From: MPNP01 sp965221445
GTDB taxonomy: Bacteria > Pseudomonadota > Alphaproteobacteria > Rhodobacterales > Rhodobacteraceae
DNA: 64,000 bases
NCBI GenBank assembly: GCA_965221445.1
Contig: CBDCSF010000013.1
Span: 2,480,001-2,544,000, forward strand
Reading direction: 5' to 3'
A model generated the notes under the pieces. It was not told where the DNA came from and ran no database searches. It saw nothing but the letters and a program-made list of their open reading frames with translations. This document shows, in pieces, positions 42,860 to 54,300 of this stretch (position 1 is the stretch's first letter; the number at the start of each line of letters is the position of its first letter). The position numbers and the translations under genes are program-made.

Positions 42860-44464
42860 ATGAATCAACTTGTCTCATCAATTGATCCTTCCACCACGGA
42901 ATTTAATGAAAACAGTGAGGTAATGACAGCCCTCATTCAGGATTTGCGAGGACTAACTTCAAAAATTCAGGAAGGTGGTGGTAAAAATGCCATGGAAAGG
43001 CACAGGAAAAGGGACAAACTGCCTGTCAGAGAAAGGATAAACCTCCTTGTCGATAAGGGTGCACCATTTTTGGAACTTTCACCCTTGGCTGCACATGAGG
43101 TTTACAAGGAGGATGTTCCATCCGCCGGTCTGGTTTCCGGTATTGGTTTGGTTCAGAATAGACACTGCTTAATCATTGCCAATGATGCGACTGTAAAGGG
43201 AGGAACATATTATCCCCTTACAGTAAAAAAACATTTGAGGGCTCAGGAAATTGCTCTCCAAAATGAACTTCCTTGCATTTATCTTGTGGATTCTGGAGGT
43301 GCAAACCTACCCCACCAGGACGAGGTATTCCCAGATAGGGATCATTTTGGGAGGATATTTTATAACCAAGCCACCATGTCAGCAAAGGGGATCCCACAAA
43401 TTGCTGCGGTAATGGGTTCCTGTACAGCTGGTGGAGCCTATGTTCCTGCAATGTCAGAAGAGAGCATTATTGTAAAAGGAAATGGTACGATATTTCTGGG
43501 GGGACCACCCTTGGTGAAAGCAGCAACAGGTGAGGTAGTATCAGCCGAAGAGTTGGGGGGTGGTGAAATCCATTCCAGAATTTCAGGAGTTACAGACCAT
43601 CTGGCTGAAAACGATTATGATGCCATCACCAAAATCCGAAGGATTATATCCAATCTGAAAGAACCAATTTACCCAACAACCTCGCATGAACCAGTAACCC
43701 CAAAATATGATGCTCTGGAGTTAAATGGAATCATTCCTTCGAATCTCAGGAAATCCTTCAATATAAAAGAAGTGATCGCGAGGATAGTTGATGGTTCAGA
43801 ATTTGATGAGTTCAAGGAACTTTACGGTACAACCCTGATTTGTGGATTTGCCAGAATCCATGGGATTAGGGCAGGCATAATTGCTAACAATGGCATTCTG
43901 TTTTCGGAATCAGCTCTTAAAGGAACTCACTTCATTGAAATTTGCTGCAAAAGAAATATCCCACTGGTTTTTTTACAAAACATTTCGGGGTTTATGGTTG
44001 GGAAATCTTATGAAGCTGGTGGCATTGCCAAGGATGGTGCTAAACTGGTAACCGCGGTATCCTGTGCCAAAGTACCAAAAATCACCATAATCGTAGGCGG
44101 TTCATTTGGAGCTGGAAACTACGGTATGTGTGGCAGGGCATTCAACCCCAGATTCCTGTTCACTTGGCCCAATGCAAGAATATCTGTCATGGGAGGAGAG
44201 CAAGCAGCCAGTGTTCTCGCAACAATTAGACGTGATAAAATTGAAAATGAAGGCAAAAAATGGAGCGATGAAGAGGAGGAAGCTTTCAAACAACCCATTC
44301 GTGAAAAATTTGAGAAAGAAGGTCATCCCTATTACGCTACAGCCAGACTATGGGATGATGGAATAATTGAACCGAAGGATACCAGAATGGTTTTGGGGCT
44401 TACCCTATCCGTAACTATGGGAACCTCACAGGAAAAAACAGAATTTGGTGTTTTCAGAATGTAA
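42860..44464 (+). CDS. mccB: methylcrotonyl-CoA carboxylase carboxyltransferase subunit
   Basis: A 534-residue carboxyltransferase of the acyl-CoA carboxylase beta type. The segment NLPHQDEVFPDRDHFGRIFYNQA is characteristic of methylcrotonyl-CoA rather than propionyl-CoA carboxylase, as is IIVKGNGTIFLGGPPLVKAATGE. The C-terminal half contains FMVGKSYEAGGIAKDGAKLV and GGSFGAGNYGMCGRAFNPRF. It carboxylates 3-methylcrotonyl-CoA in leucine breakdown, using carboxybiotin from the next gene, which starts 29 bp later. The usual isovaleryl-CoA dehydrogenase, enoyl-CoA hydratase and HMG-CoA lyase are not adjacent. Confidence 0.9.
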   Translation: MNQLVSSIDPSTTEFNENSEVMTALIQDLRGLTSKIQEGGGKNAMERHRKRDKLPVRERINLLVDKGAPFLELSPLAAHEVYKEDVPSAGLVSGIGLVQNRHCLIIANDATVKGGTYYPLTVKKHLRAQEIALQNELPCIYLVDSGGANLPHQDEVFPDRDHFGRIFYNQATMSAKGIPQIAAVMGSCTAGGAYVPAMSEESIIVKGNGTIFLGGPPLVKAATGEVVSAEELGGGEIHSRISGVTDHLAENDYDAITKIRRIISNLKEPIYPTTSHEPVTPKYDALELNGIIPSNLRKSFNIKEVIARIVDGSEFDEFKELYGTTLICGFARIHGIRAGIIANNGILFSESALKGTHFIEICCKRNIPLVFLQNISGFMVGKSYEAGGIAKDGAKLVTAVSCAKVPKITIIVGGSFGAGNYGMCGRAFNPRFLFTWPNARISVMGGEQAASVLATIRRDKIENEGKKWSDEEEEAFKQPIREKFEKEGHPYYATARLWDDGIIEPKDTRMVLGLTLSVTMGTSQEKTEFGVFRM

Positions 44465-44493
44465 GCAACAAGCCAAATGAGGTTTCAAAAGCA

Positions 44494-46452
44494 TTGATTA
44501 AAAAAATACTGATTGCCAATCGGGGTGAAATTGCCTGCAGGATTATCCGAACCTGTAAAAGATTGGGCATAGAGACTGTTGGAATATACTCTTCCAGCGA
44601 TCGTAATTCCCTCCACCTGTCCCAGGCTAATGAGACCTACTGTGTCGGTCCCGGTGAAGCAGGGGATGGATACCTGAACGGGGATAGAATTATTGAGATA
44701 GCCTTGAATTCAAACTCCGATGCCATTCACCCGGGATATGGATTCCTATCAGAAAACCATGCTTTTGCTCAAAAATGTATTGATCGTGGAGTTGTATTCA
44801 TTGGCCCATCTCCAGATGTAATCAAATCCATGGGATTAAAGAGCGAAGCAAAGGCTATTATGGCTGAGGCAGGGATTCCAGTAATATCGGGATTTAATCC
44901 ACAAGAGCAGAATCAGAAATCTTTTCTGTCGTTGGCAAAAAAGATTGGATATCCTGTCATCCTCAAAGCTATCGCTGGAGGTGGGGGCAGGGGCATGCGG
45001 ATAGTAGAGTCTAATGACGATATGAGGGTAGCTCTTGAGACTGCCAAAAGAGAAAGTCTTTCCTCTTTTGGGAATGAGCAATTGATCATTGAAAAATATA
45101 TCAAGTCTGCTCGCCACATAGAGGTTCAAATTCTTGGTGATAACTTTGGTAACATCATCCATCTTTTCGAAAGGGAATGTTCACTTCAAAGAAGGCACCA
45201 AAAGGTAATTGAGGAAGCTCCAGCCCCTGACTTACAACAATCAATAAGGAAAAAACTGTTTGAAGCAGCAATAAGTGGCGGAAAGACCATCGGTTATTCA
45301 GGTGTAGGAACATTTGAATTTTTGGTGGAGCCAGGTGGCCAGTTCTGGTTTTTGGAAATGAATACCCGGATCCAAGTGGAACATCCTGTAACTGAGTTTA
45401 TTACCGGACTTGATATAGTTGAACTTCAAATAAGAGTTGCTTCAGGTGAGAAGTTGCCTGGAGAATTAAAGGTGATACAATCAAAAGGGCATGCGATAGA
45501 AGCAAGGCTATATTCAGAGAATGCTGATTTTACCCCCAGTTTTGGCAAGCTTTATCATTTGGGATTGCCAACAGAAAGCAGGAATCTAAGGATAGATCAC
45601 GGAGTGCGTGAGGGCGATGAAATAACTCTGAATTATGATCCGATGATTGCCAAGGTTATAAGTTATGGTGCTAACAGGGAAAAAGCTCTCAATATTATCA
45701 ACGAGGGCTTAAAATCTCTAAGAACCTGCGGGCCGTCAGCCAATGAACAGTTTCTAATTTCACTGATTAACAATCCCAAGGTTATGGCTGGTGATTTTGA
45801 CACTCGATTCATTGAAGAAAATTTACTCAATCTACAACCTAGCCAAGATATTCCAAACAACCTTTTGGCGATTTCTGCCTATGCCTTGATCACAAAATCT
45901 ATGATATCAAGGGATGGATACTCTCCCTGGTTTGATACTTCAGGATGGAGGTTGGGATCTTCCATTGGAAAAGAATTAAAGCTATTGTCCAGAAAAAATT
46001 CCTGGAGGTTTGCCCTTAAGGGGAATGCTCTGACAATATTGGATAATGATATTTCATTTAAAGTTGAAGGTGAGTGGACAAGCCATCGGGACTTTAAAGG
46101 TATTATAGATCAAGATGAATACGTACTGGAAATTTATAATGATGGTGATGATTTCACAGTATTCATCGCTGATCAAAAACTTCAATTGAAACGAGTATCA
46201 GATTTTCAGGCAGCTCGGAAGACCAATACCCAATCCGGCACATTAATTTCTCCAATGCCAGGGATTATTGTGAATATCTTTGTCAAAAAGGGACAAAAAG
46301 TAAAAGCTGGTACACCACTCCTTGTTTTGGAAGCCATGAAAACAGAACACGTCATTCGTTCCCCTCATGCTGGTAATGTCGGAACCCTTAATTTCAGCAT
46401 TGGAGATCAGGTTTCAGATGGTGTTGAGCTTCTAAAAATCGAAAAAGATTAG
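44494..46452 (+). CDS. mccA: methylcrotonyl-CoA carboxylase biotin-containing subunit
   Basis: A 652-residue subunit with an N-terminal biotin carboxylase (about residues 1-445) and a C-terminal biotinyl domain (about 580-652). It starts at TTG, giving the canonical IKKILIANRGEIACRIIRT; the ATP-grasp loop GGGGRGMRIV and EMNTRIQVEHPVTE follow. The biotinylated lysine is in VLEAMKTEHVIRSP, a normal AMKM-type motif with T replacing the second M. It works with MccB encoded 29 bp upstream. The convergent xdhC ends 28 bp downstream. Confidence 0.92.
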   Translation: MIKKILIANRGEIACRIIRTCKRLGIETVGIYSSSDRNSLHLSQANETYCVGPGEAGDGYLNGDRIIEIALNSNSDAIHPGYGFLSENHAFAQKCIDRGVVFIGPSPDVIKSMGLKSEAKAIMAEAGIPVISGFNPQEQNQKSFLSLAKKIGYPVILKAIAGGGGRGMRIVESNDDMRVALETAKRESLSSFGNEQLIIEKYIKSARHIEVQILGDNFGNIIHLFERECSLQRRHQKVIEEAPAPDLQQSIRKKLFEAAISGGKTIGYSGVGTFEFLVEPGGQFWFLEMNTRIQVEHPVTEFITGLDIVELQIRVASGEKLPGELKVIQSKGHAIEARLYSENADFTPSFGKLYHLGLPTESRNLRIDHGVREGDEITLNYDPMIAKVISYGANREKALNIINEGLKSLRTCGPSANEQFLISLINNPKVMAGDFDTRFIEENLLNLQPSQDIPNNLLAISAYALITKSMISRDGYSPWFDTSGWRLGSSIGKELKLLSRKNSWRFALKGNALTILDNDISFKVEGEWTSHRDFKGIIDQDEYVLEIYNDGDDFTVFIADQKLQLKRVSDFQAARKTNTQSGTLISPMPGIIVNIFVKKGQKVKAGTPLLVLEAMKTEHVIRSPHAGNVGTLNFSIGDQVSDGVELLKIEKD

Positions 46453-46480
46453 GTTAAACGAACTGCCTTATCTACAAAGT

Positions 46481-47410
46481 TTAGTTATCATTAGTTTGGT
46501 TAGTCAACTCCAATATTTCTGCTGAAACCCCAACTGCAATTTGCCAGGGGTGCTTTCCTAAATCCCTAATACCAATAGGGCATTTGACTTTATTCAAAAC
46601 GTTCTGAGGGAGTCCTAGACTGAGTAATCTCTGTTGAAACCTTGACCATTTTGTCCTTGAACCTATTAAACCCAAATAGGAGAAATCTTTCCGCAGCAAA
46701 CCTTCCATTACCTTGAGGTCAAGATCATGCGAATGGGTGAGCACCAGAAAGAGTCCCCCTTCTGGTGCATATTTGGTTAGTTGCTCAGGATTGGCTGCGA
46801 TAACTTTATTGACACCATCTGGAATCTTCTTTGGGAACCGATCTTCTTCAAAATCGATCCAGGTGATTTCAATTGAAGGAAGGTTTGAAACAAGATTGAC
46901 AATGGCTGTTCCTACGTGCCCTGAACCAAATATCCAAAGCTGTTCCTTGTTTTCGATCAACTCCTCGGCCAACCACCCTTCCTTAAAAATTGGAAGTCCC
47001 TCAATCAAAAGAGGGTTATACGTTTCTTTTCCGTCCACTCTCTTTTGTACAGATCTAGTGTAAATTGACTTTTTAGATACCGTTTCCTTGATTTCGTCCA
47101 GCAAGTCGTTGTTAAAATACTCCAGAACAAACTTGATGTGTCCACCACAACATTGACCAAGCCCAGGTCCAAGGGGTTGCGAAATCACATGAGGATTTAG
47201 TTTTCTATCTGCTATTCTCTTCCGGCAGATATTGAGTAACTTAAACTCAAGAGCTCCACCGCCAATGGTTCCTTTCTGACCTTTATCCCAAACCAACATT
47301 CGTGCTCCAGTTTCACGAGGAGTAGAGCCTTTTGTTGTAACAATCAGAACACGAATTAACTCCTCGTGAACCGAAACTAGTTTTTCAATTTCTTCCAGAT
47401 TGAAAGTCAA
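46481..47410 (-). CDS. xdhC: xanthine dehydrogenase accessory protein
   Basis: A 309-residue XdhC/CoxI-family chaperone needed to insert sulfurated molybdenum cofactor into xanthine dehydrogenase. Recognisable parts are LIVTTKGSTPRETGARMLVW-like VLIVTTKGSTPRETGARM, GTIGGGALEF, LGPGLGQCCGGHIK, and the Rossmann region WIFGSGHVGTAIVNL, with LVLTHSHDLDL. Start is TTG with AGG upstream; the gene overlaps the end of xdhB by 26 bp. This order, xdhA-xdhB-xdhC, is the standard operon. Confidence 0.93.
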   Translation of the reverse strand: MTFNLEEIEKLVSVHEELIRVLIVTTKGSTPRETGARMLVWDKGQKGTIGGGALEFKLLNICRKRIADRKLNPHVISQPLGPGLGQCCGGHIKFVLEYFNNDLLDEIKETVSKKSIYTRSVQKRVDGKETYNPLLIEGLPIFKEGWLAEELIENKEQLWIFGSGHVGTAIVNLVSNLPSIEITWIDFEEDRFPKKIPDGVNKVIAANPEQLTKYAPEGGLFLVLTHSHDLDLKVMEGLLRKDFSYLGLIGSRTKWSRFQQRLLSLGLPQNVLNKVKCPIGIRDLGKHPWQIAVGVSAEILELTNQTNDN

Positions 47411-49709
47411 AGGGCACCTGATAATTCCGGGTTAGTGTCTTTAGAATTCGTTCCGGGGTTGCTGGTGCATCAAGAGAAGGGTATCCCTTTGTTATAGATG
47501 CTATTGCATTGGAGATGGCAAGAAATACCGAAATTCCCAACATCAAGGGTGGTTCACCCACTGCTTTGGAATTAAAAATGGTCTCTTCACGATTCCAGCC
47601 CTTCTCCCAAAGTTTAACCCTTAAATCCATTGGTCTGTCCCGGCATGCTGGGATTTTATAGGTCGAAGGTGCATGTGTTCGTAGAAACCCTTTTTTATCC
47701 CAATAAAGTTCCTCAGTAGTTAGCCATCCATAACCTTGCACAAAGCCACCTTCAACCTGACCCAGATCAATGGCGGGGTTCACTGAATTCCCTACATCGT
47801 GGATAATGTCGGCTCGAAGAAGCTTGTTTTCTCCAGTAAGAACATCAATAAGGACTTCTGAAACGGCAGCCCCGTAAGCGAAGTAAAAGAATGGCCGACC
47901 CTTGCCAATTTTCCGATCCCAATGCAATTTCGGGGTGGAATAAAAGCCGGTAGCCGAAAGTGAAACTCTATTCAAATAGGCATCATTGATGACTTCCTTA
48001 AAGCCATAGGTTTCATTGAGAACTTTAAATTCACCCTGTTCGAATCGAACCTCTTTGGGAGGGGATTGGTGCCTTTCGGCTAAAAACCCAATCAACCGGT
48101 TTATGATTTTTTCGCAGGCAATTTTTGTCGCCATACCATTTATGTCTGTTCCTGAAGATGCAGCTGTTGCTGAGGTATTAGGGACCTTATCTGTATCTGC
48201 AGGGGTAATTCGTACTGAACCGACGGGTTGTCCTAAGGTGTTTGCCGCTATTTGAGCAATTTTAATCATTAGACCCTGGCCCATCTCGGTACCACCATGG
48301 TTCAGATGGATGGAGCCATCCCTGTAGACATGTACAAGCGATCCTGCCTGATTCAAATGGGTAAGTGTAAATGAAATTCCAAATTTAACGGGTGTAAGGG
48401 CAATACCACGTTTGAGTAAGGGATTTTTCTCGTTCCATTCCTGGACCTCCTGTCTCCTTTTCCTGTATTCAGAAGTTAAAACCAACTCATCGACAATTTC
48501 GTTAATGATACAGTCCTCTACTTCCATACCATAATGGGTCTTCTGAACAGTGCCTGAATTGGGAGCGTTATAGAAATTAATCTTTCTGACATCCAAGGGG
48601 TCCATTTTCAGATCATGAGCGATATGATCTATGATCCTTTCTATCCCCACCATACCTTGAGGACCACCGAAACCACGAAAAGCTGTTGCTGATTGCGTGT
48701 TGGTTTTCACTCGAAAGGAAGAAATTTTAGAAGCTGGCAGAAAATAGGCATTATCTGAATGGAGCATAGCTCTGTCAGCAACGGGAAGAGACAGGTCCAA
48801 AGACCATCCACATCGAACAAATTGATCAATAATTACTCCATTTATCTTCCCGGAAGTATCGAAACCAACCTGGTACTTGATTCGACAATCGTGTCTCTTG
48901 CCCGTGATTAAAAAATCATCATCCCTGTCATAACGAAACCGGCATGGTTTGCCTGTAAATTTGGCAGCTATGGCACAGGCACAAGACACTGCATTTGCCT
49001 GACTTTCCTTTCCACCAAATCCACCACCCATTCTTCGGACTTCTACCCGGACATAATTCATTGAAACACCAAGGGTATCAGCTACTTTATGCTGTACCTC
49101 TGAAGGGTGTTGGGTTGAGGAATAAACAAGCATTCCACCGTTCTCCTGAGGAATGGCCATGGCAACTTGACCCTCAAGGTAAAAATGCTCCTGCCCACCA
49201 ATTTCAATTGCTCCAGAGAGAACTTTTGCTGAGGTATTTATTGCGCTTTCGGGATTACCATTTTTATAAACAAGGGGATCTTCAAACAAACTCCTTTCCT
49301 CTAGAGCCTCGTCAATGGTCAATAGAGGTTTGAGCTCCTCTATATCAATGTGGGCCTTTCGAGCAGCCTTTCTTGCATTCAGATTGGTATCCGCAATAAC
49401 TATGAATATCGGTTGCCCAATATGTTCCACTATGTCCTTAGCCAACAAAGGTTCCCAATAGGGAGAGGGTGATACATCGTTGGATGCCGGCAGGTCCGAG
49501 GACAGGAGAACCATAACCACTCCTTCGGATTGCCTGACGGGTTCGAGATTTATTGAATTTATTTTACCCCTTGCAACCTTCGAAAGGCCAAATGCAAGAT
49601 GAAGTGCTCCTTCGGTAGAGTCTAAATCATCTATATATTGGGCTTCCCCGGTTACATGGAGCTTGGCCGAATCGTGGTGAATATCTGGTTTGGCCTTATA
49701 AGTTGACAT
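47385..49709 (-). CDS. xdhB: xanthine dehydrogenase molybdenum-binding subunit
   Basis: A 774-residue molybdopterin subunit that hydroxylates hypoxanthine to xanthine and xanthine to urate. It shows the XDH pattern: VTGEAQYIDDL near the start, GGQEHFYLEGQVAMAIPQE, RRMGGGFGGKESQA, TATAFRGFGGPQGMVGIE-like SATAFRGFGGPQGMVGIE, and the catalytic glutamate in KAVGEPPLMLG near the C-terminus. The FRGFGGPQ and GEPP motifs are the ones typical of true XDH. The ATG directly abuts the xdhA stop codon. Confidence 0.94.
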   Translation of the reverse strand: MSTYKAKPDIHHDSAKLHVTGEAQYIDDLDSTEGALHLAFGLSKVARGKINSINLEPVRQSEGVVMVLLSSDLPASNDVSPSPYWEPLLAKDIVEHIGQPIFIVIADTNLNARKAARKAHIDIEELKPLLTIDEALEERSLFEDPLVYKNGNPESAINTSAKVLSGAIEIGGQEHFYLEGQVAMAIPQENGGMLVYSSTQHPSEVQHKVADTLGVSMNYVRVEVRRMGGGFGGKESQANAVSCACAIAAKFTGKPCRFRYDRDDDFLITGKRHDCRIKYQVGFDTSGKINGVIIDQFVRCGWSLDLSLPVADRAMLHSDNAYFLPASKISSFRVKTNTQSATAFRGFGGPQGMVGIERIIDHIAHDLKMDPLDVRKINFYNAPNSGTVQKTHYGMEVEDCIINEIVDELVLTSEYRKRRQEVQEWNEKNPLLKRGIALTPVKFGISFTLTHLNQAGSLVHVYRDGSIHLNHGGTEMGQGLMIKIAQIAANTLGQPVGSVRITPADTDKVPNTSATAASSGTDINGMATKIACEKIINRLIGFLAERHQSPPKEVRFEQGEFKVLNETYGFKEVINDAYLNRVSLSATGFYSTPKLHWDRKIGKGRPFFYFAYGAAVSEVLIDVLTGENKLLRADIIHDVGNSVNPAIDLGQVEGGFVQGYGWLTTEELYWDKKGFLRTHAPSTYKIPACRDRPMDLRVKLWEKGWNREETIFNSKAVGEPPLMLGISVFLAISNAIASITKGYPSLDAPATPERILKTLTRNYQVPFDFQSGRN

Positions 49710-51116
49710 CTAATTCACCTGATATTGATCAATGGAGGAAAAACAAGAAGTTCCATTTCTCTCAATGAAGTATTTCAGCAGAAGGTTTTTGGCAATCTGC
49801 ATCCTGTAAGCACTTGATGCTCTCATATCCGTTATTGGATTGAAATCTTGTTCAAGGATTTTTATAGCCTCGTGAATTGTTTCCTGGTTTAGGGTCTTGC
49901 CAACCAGAAACGTTTCCGTTCCTGTTGCTCTCTTGGGGGTAGCTGCGAGTCCACCATACGCAATTCTTGCATGTTGAATTTTTTGAAAATCCAGCTCCAA
50001 GAGAAAGCAACCACAAACTGCTGAGATATCCTGGTCCCGTCGTTTTGAAATTTTGTAACATCGCAACCACTCGTGCTGTAACGGGATTTCAACACCTTCG
50101 ACAAATTCTCCGGGCTGTCGATCCTGAATCCCATAATCCACAAAAAAATCCTCAAGTGGTATCTTTCTTCGGGATGATTTCTTCCTAAGGATCAAATTTG
50201 ATGAAAGTGCAATGAGTGCTGGTGGCAAATCTCCAATGGGAGAGCCGTTTGCTATATTTCCGCCTACGGTGGCCGAATTTCGGATTTGTACTGATCCAAA
50301 GCGATTTATCAAAACACTGAGTGAAGGATAGTATTTCGAAATAACATCATCAAATTTGGTGAGGGTAGTTGTCGCACCAACCGTCATGGTATTGCCGCTG
50401 ATTCTGATCTTTTTGAGTTCAGATATATCAGAGATAAAGCATGGATTTTGTAATGTCTTCAACTCCTTTGTAACCCATAGTCCGACATCTGTTCCACCTG
50501 CAATAAGTGTTGCATCAGGATTGGAATCGTACCAGGTTGAGAAATCCTCAATGTTTTTTGGGATATTTTCTAGATTGTCCTGTCTAGCCGAAGGCATGTT
50601 CTGATTTTTGGCTTCAGTGCTTTTAAACCATTCAGGTTTGGTTTTTCCCAGGCTTTCTTTACCGGCCTTGATTATCGGATCATAACCGGTACATCTGCAT
50701 AAATTTCCAGCTAATACGGTATCAAGGTCTTGGGAACCGTTGGTATGTGCAGCAACTAGTGACATGACAATTCCAGGGGTACAGAAACCACATTGGTTCC
50801 CATTGTACTTGATCATTGCTTTCTGGACCGGGTGAAGATCTCCTTTTGGACTGGAGGCACCTTCAATAGTTAGAATTGATTTGTTTTGTAATTGATTCAG
50901 AAACAAAATACACGAGTTTACAGCTCTGTGAACCAGTCTGTTATCTTCACTTGATTCAATTATTACCGTACAGGCACCACAATCACCTTCATTACAGCCT
51001 TCCTTGGTCCCCTTGAGAGAAGCGTTTTCCCTAAGCCATTCTAATAAGGTTTTGGTTCCCGAGGGATCTTCAACTGTTGTTAGTTGACCATTGATAAAAA
51101 AATTTATTTTTGACAT
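49710..51116 (-). CDS. xdhA: xanthine dehydrogenase iron-sulfur and FAD subunit
   Basis: A 468-residue small subunit that combines two [2Fe-2S] clusters and FAD. Cluster motifs are GCNEGDCGACTV, CGFCTPGIVMSL and LAGNLCRCTGY within the first 150 residues. The FAD domain from about residue 195 has LIAGGTDVGLWVTK and SVQIRNSATVGGNIANGSPIGDLPP (shown in part). Start: ATG at 51116, with AGGG four bases upstream, is preferred over the TTG three bases earlier. It is the first gene of the xdhABC operon for purine catabolism. Confidence 0.94.
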   Translation of the reverse strand: MSKINFFINGQLTTVEDPSGTKTLLEWLRENASLKGTKEGCNEGDCGACTVIIESSEDNRLVHRAVNSCILFLNQLQNKSILTIEGASSPKGDLHPVQKAMIKYNGNQCGFCTPGIVMSLVAAHTNGSQDLDTVLAGNLCRCTGYDPIIKAGKESLGKTKPEWFKSTEAKNQNMPSARQDNLENIPKNIEDFSTWYDSNPDATLIAGGTDVGLWVTKELKTLQNPCFISDISELKKIRISGNTMTVGATTTLTKFDDVISKYYPSLSVLINRFGSVQIRNSATVGGNIANGSPIGDLPPALIALSSNLILRKKSSRRKIPLEDFFVDYGIQDRQPGEFVEGVEIPLQHEWLRCYKISKRRDQDISAVCGCFLLELDFQKIQHARIAYGGLAATPKRATGTETFLVGKTLNQETIHEAIKILEQDFNPITDMRASSAYRMQIAKNLLLKYFIERNGTSCFSSIDQYQVN

Positions 51117-51357
51117 CAAACCCTATCTTTAAAGGAAATTAACCAATCAATCTACTTTGTATCGGAAGTGCTGCGTTTTTTATTTTTGTTTTTGTAACTA
51201 GAATTAAAGCGTTGTGTCAATTGTATTTTTAAATTGAATGAAAGATAAAAACCAATCCTTTCAGTCCACTAAAACCCATTTTACGCCTAGTGAAGGCCAA
51301 AAAGTATAGGTCTAATTTAATGAAGGTTACTCTAAGATTTCAGGCGGACTTAAAGTA

Positions 51358-54300
51358 ATGGTCTCCAGTTCCCAATTTGTACACCTCAGGGTCCATAGCA
51401 AGTATTCCATTCTGGAAGGTATACTGGAGGTCAGCCAGATAACAAGGTCTTGTCGGGAATTTGATATGCCTGCTGTGGCATTAACCGATACGAGCAACAT
51501 GTTTGCCGCTTTGGAATTTGCCAAGGGCTGTTCTGAAAAGGGTATACAACCAATACATGGCATCCAGATACAATATAAATTCAGGGAAAACCATTTTAAC
51601 CCACAAGATCCTGCTGGTACAGCACCAATCATCATCCTGGCACAAAATCAAACGGGTTATCAAAACCTTTTGAAACTTAATTCCCGGATGTACCTGGACC
51701 AAAGCAAAGTCTTGCCGTACCTGACACGTGAGGAACTTAAGACTTTCCAAGAGGGGTTAATCTGTTTGACAGGGGGAAGTGAGGGTCCTCCAGGTCAATT
51801 TTTGAATGAAGGTTCATATATTGACGCCAAGAAGGTTGTATCTGAACTTACAGATATTTTTTCATCGGGGGTTTATCAGGAAATTCAACGTCATTCATTT
51901 GAGGATTCGACCTGTACCATCAGCGAATTGAATACTGAAGCTGGCCTGATTGATATCGCCTATGAATTGGGACTTCCTCTAGTTGCAACCAACAACATTT
52001 TCCTATCCCAAAGAGAAGACTATGAGCCTGTTGATATGTTGTTCTATATCAAGAATGGGGGATTTGAGACTCAAAAAGACCCCAGGAGGATACTGACACC
52101 AGAACATTTCTTCAAATCTCAGGAGCAAATGGTGGAGTTGTTCCACGATTTGCCCGAGGCAATTGAAAGTACAATTGAGATTGCAAAGCGGTGTAGTTAC
52201 CACGCCCAAACCCATTCACCCATGTTGCCCAGATTTTGTGATGATGAAAGTGAGGAGCTCAAGCAAAGGACTATTGACGGATTGAAAAAAAGAATCGAGA
52301 CCATTGAGTTGGCTGATTCTGAGGAAGTTTATTTCAAGAGATTGGATCACGAGATTGGAGTTATCAACAATACCAATTTTGCCGGTTATTTTCTAATTGT
52401 TGCTGATTTTGTTGGGTGGGCTAAGGAAAATGGCATACCTGTAGGTCCTGGAAGGGGTTCTGGAGCAGGTTCGCTTGTGGCCTATGCACTCAATATCACC
52501 ACTCTGGACCCAATTAGATATTCACTATTGTTTGAGCGATTCTTGAACACGGAAAGGCTGTCCTTTCCTGACTTTGATATTGATTTTTGCACGGAAAAAA
52601 GAGACGATGTCATAGGGTATGTTACATCGAGATATGGTGAGGATAAGGTTGCTCAGATTGTAACCTTTGGCAGTCTTGGAGCCAAGAATGCCATTAGGGA
52701 TTTTGGCCGAATTCTCAGGGTACCAAGACATCTTCTTAATCTATGGGCCTCGGAGGTTGACCCCAGATTCTCCTTCAAGGATCAAAGGAAGGGTATTGAA
52801 ATCCTGAAAGAAGCTGAAAAAAACCCATATTTCAAAAAGATGTTTGATCAAATTGAAGTGATTGAGGGTATACCCAGAAACACCAGCAGACACCCAGGAG
52901 GGATTGTCATCAGTAACAAGCCCATGCAGGAAACTGTTCCACTTTACCATGACAAAAAACAGGGTCTCCCAGTTACACAATTTGATCTGAAGTGGGTTGA
53001 AGAGTCCGGTTTGGTCAAGATGGATTTTCTGGGTGTCAAGACTTTAACGGTAATCTCGAAAACCCTTGAGCAACTATCCAAGAAGGGTTTGGACATTGAT
53101 ATTGACAATATTTCCCTGAAAGATGAGAAGACCTTCGAACTATACGCCAGTGGAAAGACTTCGGGTGTGTTTCAGGTTGAAGGGGTTGGCATGACCAATG
53201 CCCTCAAATTAATGAAGCCAACCAGATTTGAGGACATTATTGCTATGGTAGCTCTGTACCGTCCTGGTCCAATGGAAATTATCGGTGATTTCTGTGCAGT
53301 AAAGAACGGTACCAAGAAGGCCCAAAAACTACATAAATCCATTGATTATATTCTGGAAGAAACCAACGGTTTTATCGTTTACCAGGAACAGGTAATGGAA
53401 ATTGCTCGTCAAATGGCTGGCTATTCCCTAGGGCGAGCTGATGTTGTCAGAAGAATCATGGGGAAAAAAATACCGGCTGAAATGGCCAAAGAAAAACCCA
53501 AGTTTTTTGAGGGAGCCAAGGAAAAGGGAGTACCATTAGCAACGGTTGAAAAGGTTTGGGCTCAATTGGAGGCTTTTGCCCATTACGGGTTTAATAAATC
53601 ACATGCTGCTGTTTATGCCCTCGTAAGTTACCAAACGGCTTGGCTTAAAACACATCATCATTTGGAATTTATGGCTTCGGTCATGACCATGGATTTAAAT
53701 GATGTAGATAAATTGTCTGGTTATGTGGTTGACCTGAAAAAATCTAGAGTGGAAATCATTAGTCCAGATATCAACCAGTCCAATTCAGATTTTACGGTTA
53801 AGGATGGAAAAATTGTCTATTCTCTGGCAGCTATCAAAAGTGTTGGGATTGACGTTGCAAAAAAAGTAGTACAGGTCAGGGGGGATGTACCTTTCAGGGA
53901 TATCTTTGACTTTGCCGATAGAGTAAATTTATCCACAATTTCCAAAAGTGCCTTTGAAAACATGGCTCGTTCGGGCTGTTTTGACAGTCTAGATCGTAAC
54001 CGCCTGAAACTGTTAAAAAATTTTGACATTCTCACAAATTATGCCAAATCCCAAAACAACAATGTCAAGCACCAAAGCCTGTTTGACGACATACAAGAGG
54101 ACATACCCAAACCTGCCTTGAGGACTTTTCAGGATTGGAGCGATGCTCAAAGATTGGCAGAGGAGCAGATTTCGGTCGGGTTTTACCTCAGTGCGCATCC
54201 AATTAGCGGATATAAGAACAGTTATTCATTTTCCGTCATAACTCCCATTTCTACAATCTTGGATTGGCAGGATAGCTCACCTGAAAATTTTGGATCGAAG